Shown piece after piece: positions 46,273-53,402 of a DNA stretch of 55,717 bases. A program made the translations under genes and the position numbers. Location of the stretch: NCBI GenBank assembly GCA_002746795.1, contig PDQY01000102.1, forward strand, positions 1 to 55,717, given 5' to 3'. Position 1 is the first letter of the stretch, and each line of letters starts with the position of its first letter. The notes under the pieces are model-generated. The model was given only the letters and a program-made list of their open reading frames with translations. It was not told the origin of the DNA and did no database searches. This DNA comes from Chloroflexota bacterium (lineage in GTDB: Bacteria; Chloroflexota; Anaerolineae; Promineifilales; Promineifilaceae).

Positions 46273-46989
46273 GTGAAAATGGCTCATTTAGAGGGACAAA
46301 AACGCGCAGAGTACGTGCAAGATATGTTTGCTCGCATTGCCGGGCGCTATGACACGATGAACCGGTTGATGACTGCCGGGCAAGATGTGCAATGGCGCCG
46401 GTATGTCGTTGAACAGGCGCAGCTGCCAGCAAACGGCCGTTTGCTTGACATCGCAACAGGGACGGGAGATATTGCCTTGGAAGGCGTGCAGCAACAGCCA
46501 TCTATTCAGGCGATTGGTGGTGATTTTACGATTGAGATGATGCAGGTAGGCAAGCGTGATCCCAAACGGCAAGCTATCCACTGGACCACTGCTGATACGC
46601 TGGCATTACCTTTTCCTGATGACACCTTCAACGCAGTGACTTCTGGCTTTTTAATGCGAAATGTCATTGATGTGGCTGGGGCTTTTCAAGAGCAGATGCG
46701 CGTGACCAAACCGGGCGGACGTGTGGTCGTGTTGGAATCTAGCCCACCCAAAGACAATTTGCTCAAGCCGTTCATCGGTATCCACCTCAACTATGTCATC
46801 CCCATGCTGGGCAAAATGATCGCTGGCAACGCTGATGCCTATCGCTATCTGCCAGACAGCACCCAAGCCTTCAAATATCCTGATGAATTGGCGCGAATCA
46901 TGCAGCAAACTGGCTTAACCAATGTGCATTACAAGATGTTTATGTTTGGCACGATTGCTATCCACGTGGGGCAAAAGCCAGCAAGTTAG
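46273..46989 (+). CDS. ubiE: Demethylmenaquinone methyltransferase
   Basis: SAM-dependent methyltransferase for the last step of menaquinone (or ubiquinone) synthesis; also called menG. 238 residues. Motifs: FARIAGRYDTMNRLMTAGQD, RLLDIATGTGDIALE (SAM motif I), GGDFTIEMMQVGK, LPFPDDTFNAVTSGFLMRNV and YRYLPDSTQAFKYPDELARI. The frame opens at GTG 46273 but the ATG at 46279 is equally possible; no clear ribosome site precedes either. It follows ftsK by 58 nt. Confidence 0.95.
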   Translation: MKMAHLEGQKRAEYVQDMFARIAGRYDTMNRLMTAGQDVQWRRYVVEQAQLPANGRLLDIATGTGDIALEGVQQQPSIQAIGGDFTIEMMQVGKRDPKRQAIHWTTADTLALPFPDDTFNAVTSGFLMRNVIDVAGAFQEQMRVTKPGGRVVVLESSPPKDNLLKPFIGIHLNYVIPMLGKMIAGNADAYRYLPDSTQAFKYPDELARIMQQTGLTNVHYKMFMFGTIAIHVGQKPAS

Positions 46990-47079
46990 CATGAGGGGGC
47001 GGAGCAAGCGGTTTGCCACTCGCTGCTCGATGCGTTTTCTTTTTGTAAGCTTCATGTAAGAAGTTCTACCCGCTTCCCT

Positions 47080-47088
47080 TGTTATAAT
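47080..47088 (+). promoter_or_regulatory. Extended -10 promoter giving a probably leaderless selenoprotein mRNA
   Basis: TGT-TATAAT ends 7 nt before the ATG at 47096, so transcription should begin at or within 1-2 nt of the start codon. There is no ribosome site. Confidence 0.55.
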
Positions 47089-47095
47089 TCCCCCT

Positions 47096-47863
47096 ATGAA
47101 AAGATGGATTTTGTTATTACCAATTGTTCTCTTAGCGTTGGCTGCATGTGCGCCCAATGCTGAACCTCAACCTGAAGAAAATGCAGCGGTGGCTTCGCCG
47201 GTACCCACTGAGCCACCTATGGTGGAAACGGCCACGGCGCTACCGCCAACAGCCCAACAACCCACTGACCCACTCACTGACCAACCCACTGCGCTGCCCA
47301 CGGAAGAGCCTGAAATGGAAACGGCCGTTATAGCTGGGCGCACCGACGAAGGAGCTTTTTTCTTAGGAGACCCGGCAGCTCCTGTGACGATAATCGACTA
47401 CTCAGACTTCTTGTGAAGCAGTTGCCGTGCCTACGTGTTAGGCGCAAAGCCAAATATTGTGCAGGATTATGTGGAAACCGGGCAGGTGAAACTGGTCTTT
47501 TGGCCAGTCATCAATCATGGCAATCCTTCAATTTACTCCACCTTAACAGCTGAATGTGCAGGTCAGCAAGACCCTAATCTATTCTGGGCAGTGCATCATA
47601 GCCTGTTTACCAATCAGGATGAGTTACGGGGCGCTGGGCAAGATTTTTACGTGGAAACGGCCGTGGCGGCTGGTGCTGATCAAGCTGCATTTGAAGCCTG
47701 CTACAACAGCCAATCTGCTATGGATCAGGTGCTAGCCCTGGATAACATACGCCGCCAACGTGGCATTGTTAGCCAGCCGAGGTTTGACATCAATGGCACC
47801 ATTTTTGTGGGCTCTCAATCTTATACTGCCTTCGCTGAGGTGATCGACGCCAACTTAGAATAG
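47096..47863 (+). CDS. DsbA-like thiol-redox lipoprotein, probable selenoprotein (U-x-x-C)
   Basis: 255 residues if the TGA at 47414-47416 is read as selenocysteine 107. A type II signal peptide with lipobox LAAC (Cys 18) and a Thr/Pro/Glu stalk lead to a thioredoxin-fold DsbA domain: VTIIDYSDFL-U-SSCRAYVLG. In this family the position of U is the first Cys of CxxC, next to the typical DYSDF. Both halves are in one frame; the part after TGA continues normally (VKLVFWPVINHG, WAVHHSLFTNQDEL, YNSQSAMDQVL). Alternatives: a nonsense mutation TGY to TGA, or an error. Acts outside the membrane as an oxidoreductase; partners unknown. Confidence 0.8.
47414..47447 (+). promoter_or_regulatory. In-frame UGA with downstream bacterial SECIS-like hairpin
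   Basis: Outer stem TTGC (47422-47425) with GCAA (47444-47447), a three-base bulge CGU (47426-47428) and inner stem GCCTA (47429-47433) with TAGGC (47439-47443) enclose the loop CGUGU. The loop starts 18 nt after the UGA, with a G in its first two bases and a U bulge below the upper stem, as in known bacterial SECIS elements. Confidence 0.7.
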
Positions 47864-47883
47864 TTAACCTGTCCCCCCGAAGT

Positions 47884-48270
47884 TTATTCTTCAAAGACGA
47901 TATTGGTCTCTTCATCACATTCTGGACAAGTGAACCAACCTTGCGCAAGGTCGCTGGCATCTAACTCAAGTTCCACACCGCAATATGGACACACCACATC
48001 TTCTCGTGCCGGTTTAAGGACAGGCTCTAAATCCAAAAGTGCTTGTGCTTGCTCCAGATATTCTTCTGGCACCATCACCCTGACAGTTCCCAGGGGGCCA
48101 ATGTTTATGCCCAAGGTATTGCCCACACTTTCTTGCCAGACGGTTACGGGAATATCTGCGGCACGTAATTGGCTGGCTAAAACTTCTGCGACAAGCTCAC
48201 CTTGAACTTTTGCCGCTGGCACCCATTTCATCTCTTGGTTATTGAAATTTGAAGCATCTTTTGTGTTCAT
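47884..48270 (-). CDS. DUF2007-like protein with C-terminal zinc ribbon
   Basis: 128 residues. The N-terminal half reads WVPAAKVQGELVAEVLASQL and IPVTVWQESVGNTLGINIGP, with LGTVRVMVPEEYLEQAQALL, the pattern of DUF2007 signal-transducing-like domains. The C-terminus is a zinc ribbon with CPYCGVEL and FTCPECDEET. Probably cytoplasmic, possibly a regulatory adaptor; not characterised. Convergent with the selenoprotein gene, 20 nt apart. Confidence 0.8.
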   Translation of the reverse strand: MNTKDASNFNNQEMKWVPAAKVQGELVAEVLASQLRAADIPVTVWQESVGNTLGINIGPLGTVRVMVPEEYLEQAQALLDLEPVLKPAREDVVCPYCGVELELDASDLAQGWFTCPECDEETNIVFEE

Positions 48271-48578
48271 ATTCGTTCACCTCGTTCATGATAAAAAACA
48301 GGAAGCTGACTGACGCTTAACCGTCTAAGAATTAGTCTCCATTTTTCCGGGGTAAAGGTCACTTGAAGCCCATCCATCAATGCCACAACTTATTTATGGA
48401 TGCGCATTTAGTATAACCGATATGGTCAATCGTTGGATACCATGACGATAAAGTGCCGGGCACCTTGAGCTGCACCAATGGCGTGTGCATAGATGAATGG
48501 CTATAATTTGCCACAGGGTTCTGCCAAAATGTGATTTTTGTGGACAGGATTCAATATTAGAATTGTGCAGGAACAGTT
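48271..48578. other. 308-nt divergent spacer
   Basis: Family A copy 4 takes up 48308-48408. After it, AAGTGCCGGGCACCTT (48450-48465) is an imperfect palindrome with a GTGCC/GGCAC core. Apart from the AGGAACAG ribosome-site region before 48579 I see nothing else. Confidence 0.55.
48308..48408 (-). repeat. Dispersed two-hairpin repeat, family A, copy 4 (inverted)
   Basis: Its reverse complement starts TGCGCATCCATAAATAAGT and carries TTGATGGATGGGC, TCAAGTGACC, TTTACCCCGGAAAAA and TTAGACGGTTAAGCGTCAG. It matches copy 2 over nearly the full length. Confidence 0.8.
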
Positions 48579-49277
48579 ATGGATTTCATTCGACTAGCCC
48601 GGATTGTTGTGCGCCCGATACTCCGTGCCATTTCTTATATTGATATTGTAGGTTTAGACAATATCCCCGAAACAGGAGCAGCCATTGTGGCTTCCAATCA
48701 CCTGGGGCGGCTTGATGCTTTGTTAGCAGTGATTTTATCTGATCGGGAAGATTTTGTGATTATGGTTGCCGAAAAGTATCAAAAATATTGGTTCTGGCGC
48801 TGGGTGATGAGGGAGTTAGATGCGCTCTGGCTCAACAGGTATGAAGCTGATTTTAAGACGTTGAAGACCGTCATCAAACGGATGCAGCAGGGGCATATTT
48901 TGGGCATTGCCCCGGAGGGGACGCGCAGCAAAACGGAGGCATTGCTAGAAGCCAAAGAGGGCGCTGCATACTTGGCTGTTAAGACGAATGCTGCCCTTAT
49001 ACCTATTGCTATTTGGGGCACAGAAGACCGGGCGGTTGTGCGGCGTTTGCTCCATTTCCGCAAGCTTGTTGTCCATGTGCGTATTGGTAAGCCGTATACC
49101 TTGCCCCCTATGCCACGAGGCAAAGCACGGGAAAAGTTCCTTCATGACCAGACAGATGAGTTGATGTGTCGTATTGCGGCGATGCTGCCTGCTAAGTATC
49201 GTGGGTTCTATGCAACGCATCCCCGTGTACCTGAACTGGTGGAGGAGATGCTGAAGAAGGGGACTGTGATTGTTTGA
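48579..49277 (+). CDS. plsC: 1-acyl-sn-glycerol-3-phosphate acyltransferase-like protein
   Basis: 232 residues. Adds an acyl chain to lysophosphatidic acid in phospholipid synthesis. Catalytic HX4D is seen as ASNHLGRLDALLAV, substrate motif as GIAPEGTRSKTEALLEAKEG, and VKTNAALIPIAIWG forms the third motif. It begins with a membrane-associating IVVRPILRAI. Ends with TGA. Monocistronic. Confidence 0.93.
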   Translation: MDFIRLARIVVRPILRAISYIDIVGLDNIPETGAAIVASNHLGRLDALLAVILSDREDFVIMVAEKYQKYWFWRWVMRELDALWLNRYEADFKTLKTVIKRMQQGHILGIAPEGTRSKTEALLEAKEGAAYLAVKTNAALIPIAIWGTEDRAVVRRLLHFRKLVVHVRIGKPYTLPPMPRGKAREKFLHDQTDELMCRIAAMLPAKYRGFYATHPRVPELVEEMLKKGTVIV

Positions 49278-49353
49278 TGGGCAGAGGGGAGTGGCACGGG
49301 TCATTGACGAACAGCAGACGAGCGCCACACACTACTGATGAGTGTGCTTCCCG

Positions 49354-49402
49354 TGCCCTGACTATCTGTAAGCAGGGGATTTGTTTCTAGATGGCCGCTA
49401 AG
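49354..49402 (+). repeat. Family A partial copy 6 (right half)
   Basis: CCCTGACTATCTGTAAGCAG, GGGATTTGTTTCTAG and GGCCGCTAAG match the right half of copy 3 (31385-31428) with few changes. It lies in the plsC-OsmC gap. A GGCACGGG/CCCGTGCC inverted repeat (49293-49300 and 49350-49357) is next to it. Confidence 0.6.
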
Positions 49403-49416
49403 TCAAAAGAGAGGAA

Positions 49417-49839
49417 CTATTTTAAGGTGGCTTGCAAGGAAATCTCAGCGCTAGCCAATACCTTGGAAACGGGACATTTGACTTTGGCTTCTTCTGCTAA
49501 TTCCTGGAATTTTTCGTTTGAGATGCCAGGGACTTCTGCCTCGCAGGCTAAATCAATATTGGTGATAGCCAGGTCATCGCTCAGGTGAACGGTGGCTGTG
49601 GTGGCAACTTTTACGGGTGGGGTTTCATTCTTGGTCAATAATGCGGACAAGAACATGGAAAAACAACCGGCGTTTGCTGCGCCAATTAGTTCTTCTGGAT
49701 TGGTGCCATCTCCGTCTGTGAAACGAGAAGCGTAGGTGAATGGTCCTTCATATTGACCCTCAGGCAGAATCATGACGCCTTTTCCTTCTTTTAGGGTTCC
49801 CTCCCAAACTGCATTTGCGGTACTTATGGCCATTGTCAA
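49417..49839 (-). CDS. OsmC-family peroxiredoxin-like protein
   Basis: 140 residues. OsmC proteins reduce organic hydroperoxides with two Cys. Both are present: AANAGCFSMFLSALL and EAKVKCPVSKVLASAE. TDGDGTNPEELIGAA is also typical. Cytoplasmic. Transcribed divergently from plsC's end (convergent), with repeat family A copies on both sides. Reductant and substrate unknown. Confidence 0.95.
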   Translation of the reverse strand: MTMAISTANAVWEGTLKEGKGVMILPEGQYEGPFTYASRFTDGDGTNPEELIGAANAGCFSMFLSALLTKNETPPVKVATTATVHLSDDLAITNIDLACEAEVPGISNEKFQELAEEAKVKCPVSKVLASAEISLQATLK

Positions 49840-49867
49840 TCTCCTTTTTTTTATAAGTCATATATTG

Positions 49868-49916
49868 AGTGACCTTTACCCCGGAAAAACGGGGATTACT
49901 TTTTAGACGGTCACTT
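49868..49916 (+). repeat. Family A partial copy 5 (right half)
   Basis: GAGTGACCTTTACCCCGG, AAAAACGGGGATTAC and TTAGACGGTCACT match the second hairpin of copies 2 and 4. It touches the stop codon of the LysM-SH3 gene. Confidence 0.7.
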
Positions 49917-50796
49917 AGGGTCTGGGGGTTGTAGGAATGGTATTGGGATCGCCAGGATAGATAATCCCGGTATAGGCTGCTGGGATCCATCCTCTGGTAA
50001 ATCCATCTTCAAGCTGCACCAGATACCAATCACCAGCGGGTGTTTTGGCAATGATGGTGACGAATGTGCCTTGGGGTAAGGTGGTGATGGCCTGATAATC
50101 TGTGCCAGCAGCGATGCGTAATTCGACGGACTCAATGCCCCGGATCACGAGTTCTGGCAAGGGAGTAGGGGAGGGGGAAACGGCCGTTTCTGCTGGTGGC
50201 GCCGCTGGTGTTTCCATGGGCGGGCTGCCTGCCGATGCTGTATGAACCGGTATGCTGGTTCCCGATCCTGGTGTGGGAATCAAAAGTTCTTGCCCGATAG
50301 GGATGCTGTTTGGGTTGAAGATATTGTTGAGGGTGACAATGTCTTGCACGGTCACGCCATACAGTCGTGCCACCTTGTTGAGTGTGTCGCCTTTCTGTAC
50401 CACGTAAATGATGGGCGTGGGGGAACCAACGGGAGCCGATTGGGCAATTGCCGTTTCAGATTCGATGTAAATACGGGGCGTTGCTGTGGCCGCGACTGTG
50501 TCGGTAGGGGGGATGAAGGGGGTGATGTTAGTCACAACGGCCGTTTCTGTGCCAGGCAGCACGTTACCTGCTTGCTCTGCCTTAGGCGATAAAATCCAAT
50601 AGACAATCGCCAGCACAACGAGGACAATGATGGCAAGTATTAAAAATCTAAGGAGCGGAGACAGGGTCACAAACAATTGAGCAATCGTCTGGGGCTGACT
50701 GGCTTGTGGTTCACCGGGAATGTAGGTGGCGGTGAATTCTTCGTCGTTGTGTTCGTTACTTTCAGGTGGTGTTTCGGGGCTCTTATTTTCGTCCAT
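49915..50796 (-). CDS. Membrane-anchored LysM and SH3-domain protein
   Basis: 293 residues. One membrane helix (residues about 45-70, FLILAIIVLVVLAIVYWIL) after an acidic cytoplasmic start, then a Thr/Pro-rich stalk, one LysM module (YVVQKGDTLNKVARLYGVTV then NIFNPNSIPIGQELLIPTPG), a second low-complexity stalk and a bacterial SH3 domain (VELRIAAGTDYQAITTLPQG and AKTPAGDWYLVQLEDGFTRG). It probably binds cell-wall glycan. Two copies of AACGGCCGTT in the stalks read as ETAV. Confidence 0.9.
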   Translation of the reverse strand: MDENKSPETPPESNEHNDEEFTATYIPGEPQASQPQTIAQLFVTLSPLLRFLILAIIVLVVLAIVYWILSPKAEQAGNVLPGTETAVVTNITPFIPPTDTVAATATPRIYIESETAIAQSAPVGSPTPIIYVVQKGDTLNKVARLYGVTVQDIVTLNNIFNPNSIPIGQELLIPTPGSGTSIPVHTASAGSPPMETPAAPPAETAVSPSPTPLPELVIRGIESVELRIAAGTDYQAITTLPQGTFVTIIAKTPAGDWYLVQLEDGFTRGWIPAAYTGIIYPGDPNTIPTTPRP

Positions 50797-51079
50797 AGTT
50801 ACTTCTGGGTCATGCTGTGTCAGGTGCTGCCTGACGGGTAACGCCTAGGTGACATAACGATCATAACATTGAATAGAATAAAGCACAAGAGAAATAGTAC
50901 ACTTTTATCGAGAATCCAAAAGTTTGCCAACCCTGCCGCGTTGCTATCCGTGTCAAGTTTATGTTAACATACCAATCGACTCAGGTCGTATTGTGGCTGC
51001 TGATCGTTAAACACAGCAGGGAGCGTAAACATACCCGTTTGTGGGTCAGACAACTTAACTTAGTCTCAGGGATCTATTT

Positions 51080-51146
51080 ATGAAAAAGCGAGTTTATATT
51101 GTGTATACAGGTGGCACGATTGGCATGAAACAAGTAAACGGCCGTT
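51080..51146 (+). pseudogene. N-terminal stub of an L-asparaginase gene
   Basis: Residues 1-22 read MKKRVYIVYTGGTIGMKQVN-GR, the classic start of type I asparaginases with the catalytic Thr in TGGTIGM. After AACGGCCGTT (51137-51146) the frame continues for 45 more codons, but this text is the antisense of a glycosidase-like remnant and has no asparaginase character. The rest of the enzyme (over 300 residues) is missing. Upstream there is a normal-looking leader. Confidence 0.8.
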
Positions 51147-52290
51147 GTAAATTTATATTTGGCTCATTGGCCCGTTCAGAAGCAGTTAATTCGGGTGCAT
51201 CGGGCCGACCGGATGCCTGCACGGCAAATCCGTCGGGAGTAACCATAGCAATTCCTACAGATGCTTTTTCTTGTGTTGCCTAGTCAATCGCCGCCACGAG
51301 CGTATGGAAATAGTTGAGCCAGGGAACGTCAATCCGGTAAGTCAACGCGCCATCCTGGTCGGTACGCCAGGTAGACACCGGTCCAACGAGGATACGCGCA
51401 GTCACATTTTCGGCCCGAATGGTTTGTACAACATTATCGGTATGATCGGCTGGCGCACGATAGCCATTGAACACTCGTGCATACCAGGCCGGCGTTACCA
51501 TATTTTCGGATGCTTGCGAATTACCGCTGCGGGTGTTGAAGCCACTGCCAACAATGTAGCCATAAACGTTCTTTAGCCGGTCATCGCGGGCTAAACGCTG
51601 GATGTAGTTCAGGTATGTGTCGAGGGCCAGGTAGTCGTCAGGTGGGGGTATGCTCTGCCCCTGATTGTAGTCTACGCGGACCAACACCAATAACCCCTCG
51701 TTTACGGCTACTTCGACCCGCCTGGCCAGATCATCAATGCCCCAATACTCGGCTTCGGCCAATTGTGTGTAGGTCAACTCCACTACCCAACCACGCCGGT
51801 TATGCCAGTCGCGCTCTGGGTTAGCGAAAACGACACCCAGCTTGGTGGGAATAAGCTCAGATTGGGTGGATGTGTTATCTGGAGCTGTTACCGTGCCAGC
51901 AGTTGCCGTTGTCCACGCCTGGCAGCCAGTGTCGCAACTGTGGTAGAAGTTGAGGTTGTAGTCTCGCGCCTCTGGGACAGTGAATGACCAGTTCCACTGG
52001 TGGACTCCGGTGCTGCCGTTAACTTCGTAGCCATCGAGCGTTCCTTCACCATCCCCGACAATAAGCTTGACGTGGGTCCAGGGTATTGTATCGAAAATGA
52101 CGAGAGATGCTTCTTGACCCGGTTGCAAATCCTCAGCACGAATACGCACCTGGGGCCAGATGTTAATTTGCTGCCAGTGGTCAGGGACGATGAGGAGTTG
52201 ACCGGGGATGGGGATGAGCCAGTAAACAATGACGAAGATGATAAATGCCAACAATAGAATGAATTTAGTACGAGTAGATCGTGGGATCAT
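51147..52290 (-). pseudogene. Glycosidase-like membrane-anchored protein, interrupted by TAG and truncated
   Basis: The open part (336 codons, stop at 51280-51282) has an N-terminal membrane anchor (FILLLAFIIFVIVYWLIPI), a beta domain and a TIM-barrel-like region with VVFANPERDWHNRRGWVVEL, LLVLVRVDYNQGQSIP and VYGYIVGSGFN. After the TAG the same frame goes on as ATQEKASVGIAMVTPDGFAV and SGRPDAPELTASERANEPNI until the junction at 51147. The stop therefore lies inside the old gene. Its ATG overlaps the kinase stop (TAATG), with GGAGG just before. Confidence 0.7.
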
Positions 52291-53247
52291 TAGCCTCCGT
52301 ATTGAGATTCATTTGTAGGTAGAAGAAATGAGACCTTGACACCTGTTTTCTCATCGCCGGGACTCTCAATTTCCGGCTGGGTATCATGCAGGCGCAATAT
52401 TTCGGTGACAATGGACAGGCCTAACCCGCTCCCTTGGTTTTCCTTATGCCCCTGGTAGAGGCGCTCGGTCACATGTGGTAACTGTTGGGGTGGAATACCC
52501 GGCCCCGTATCTTGAATAATGACTAGGACACCATTTGTTTCCGGTTTTAGGCAAATTTTAATCTGGTCTCCCGGACGGCCGTTTTTCCACTACCTCGCCC
52601 ATCTCCAGACGACCCAGTTACAACATATCCTGCACCAGCCGCGTTAGGCGGTTGAGTTCCTGGCGAATGATGGTCAGCGAGTTTTGATGCGTGGCCTCAT
52701 CCACTTCTCGCTTTTGCACAATATCCAGGTGGGCTAGAACGGCCGTTAAGGGGGTGCGGAGTTCATGAGACAGGGTACTCAAAAACGCTTGTGAAGCTTG
52801 CTGTAAACGTCGCTACTGGCTCAAGTCGGTGACAAAAAGTAGGGTCAGACGAGGCAAAGGACAAATCCACCAGCTTATCGTCTGGCCGGTGGGTAGGGTG
52901 AGGATACGGTAGAGGGGCTGATTATGGTTAGAGGATTGTATGGTTGCCAGATCCTGTTGTAATTCGACGCGCCAATGGCCATCATCACTCCTTTTCAGAG
53001 AGGAATTAAGTGACAGCAAACGGCGGGCAATGGCATTAGCGTAAAGCCTCCGCAGTTGCGGATCAAGCAATAATAGTCCAAAGGGCGCCGAATCAAAGCG
53101 TCGTCCTAAAAGTGTTGGCTGAACCCCGGCGCGAATCAATAAGGGTTCACGGAAACGCCGCCGGTCGATGGTAACCGCTGCCAATCCGGCACCGACTATT
53201 GCCAGTAAAGCGACAAAAATCATGGTTTGCAAAGGCAAGGCAATCAT
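52290..53247 (-). pseudogene. Decayed PAS/sensor histidine kinase
   Basis: Pieces in order: membrane helix (MIALPLQTMIFVALLAIVGA), PAS-like domain (RFDSAPFGLLLLDPQLRRLY), TAG after LSQ at 52813-52815, HisKA box FLSTLSHELRTPLTAVLAHL with phospho-acceptor His, TAA after QDML near 52619, then VEKRP followed by a shift in frame to GDQIKICLKPE, DTGPGIPPQQ (G1 box) and QGSGLGLSIVTEI (G2). The N box and about 60 residues between VEKRP and GDQIK are gone, at a near copy of the palindrome (52574-52583). It was the partner of the OmpR-type regulator at 54340. Confidence 0.85.
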
Positions 53248-53284
53248 TGATCCAAACTATACCGGAGGCAAGCCGTCCTGGCAA

Positions 53285-53325
53285 TGTAACATAACGTTTA
53301 CCAAATTGTGACACAACTGTAACAC
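53285..53325 (+). promoter_or_regulatory. PhoB/OmpR-type direct repeats with 11-bp period
   Basis: TGTAACAT (53285), a weaker GTTTACCA (53296), TGTGACAC (53307) and TGTAACAC (53318) are spaced by exactly 11 bp, as in boxes bound by OmpR/PhoB response regulators. They lie between the kinase pseudogene and the secreted protein gene, about 80 nt before the latter's start. Confidence 0.55.
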
Positions 53326-53402
53326 GGCCGTGATATGGTTATGACATTAGTACGGTACTATTTGGTACGAAAATCCAATGTTAATAGTAAGGAGGTTTTC
53401 AC

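Larger units (their letters stand above)
80..52747. repeat. Highly iterated palindrome AACGGCCGTT (HIP1-like), at least 36 exact copies
   Basis: Exact copies found by eye start at 80, 116, 3081, 6699, 9638, 10027, 10462, 11916, 16890, 19029, 20163, 21115, 22904, 23765, 24162, 26796, 27681, 31155, 32098, 32668, 33511, 35660, 36418, 38851, 39269, 42676, 42738, 43232, 44282, 45731, 46432, 47320, 50179, 50536, 51137 and 52738. About fifteen one-mismatch copies exist (for example 8023, 11144, 24380, 29876, 30147, 45168, 47655, 52574). Random expectation for a 10-mer in this length is about 0.05. Most copies lie inside genes, in all three phases, read as Thr-Ala-Val, Asn-Gly-Arg or Arg-Pro. None is present after 52747. 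Confidence 0.95.

Noticed and set aside
47096..47416. Two separate genes (lipoprotein of 106 aa and DsbA domain from 47435)
   Set aside because: The parts share one frame, and the split falls on the catalytic Cys. A thioredoxin domain starting after its own active site is implausible.
51280..52815. Stop-codon reassignment (UAG and UAA read as Gln)
   Set aside because: TAG and TAA end many intact genes in this window, and the kinase also has a frameshift and a deletion, so these are broken genes.
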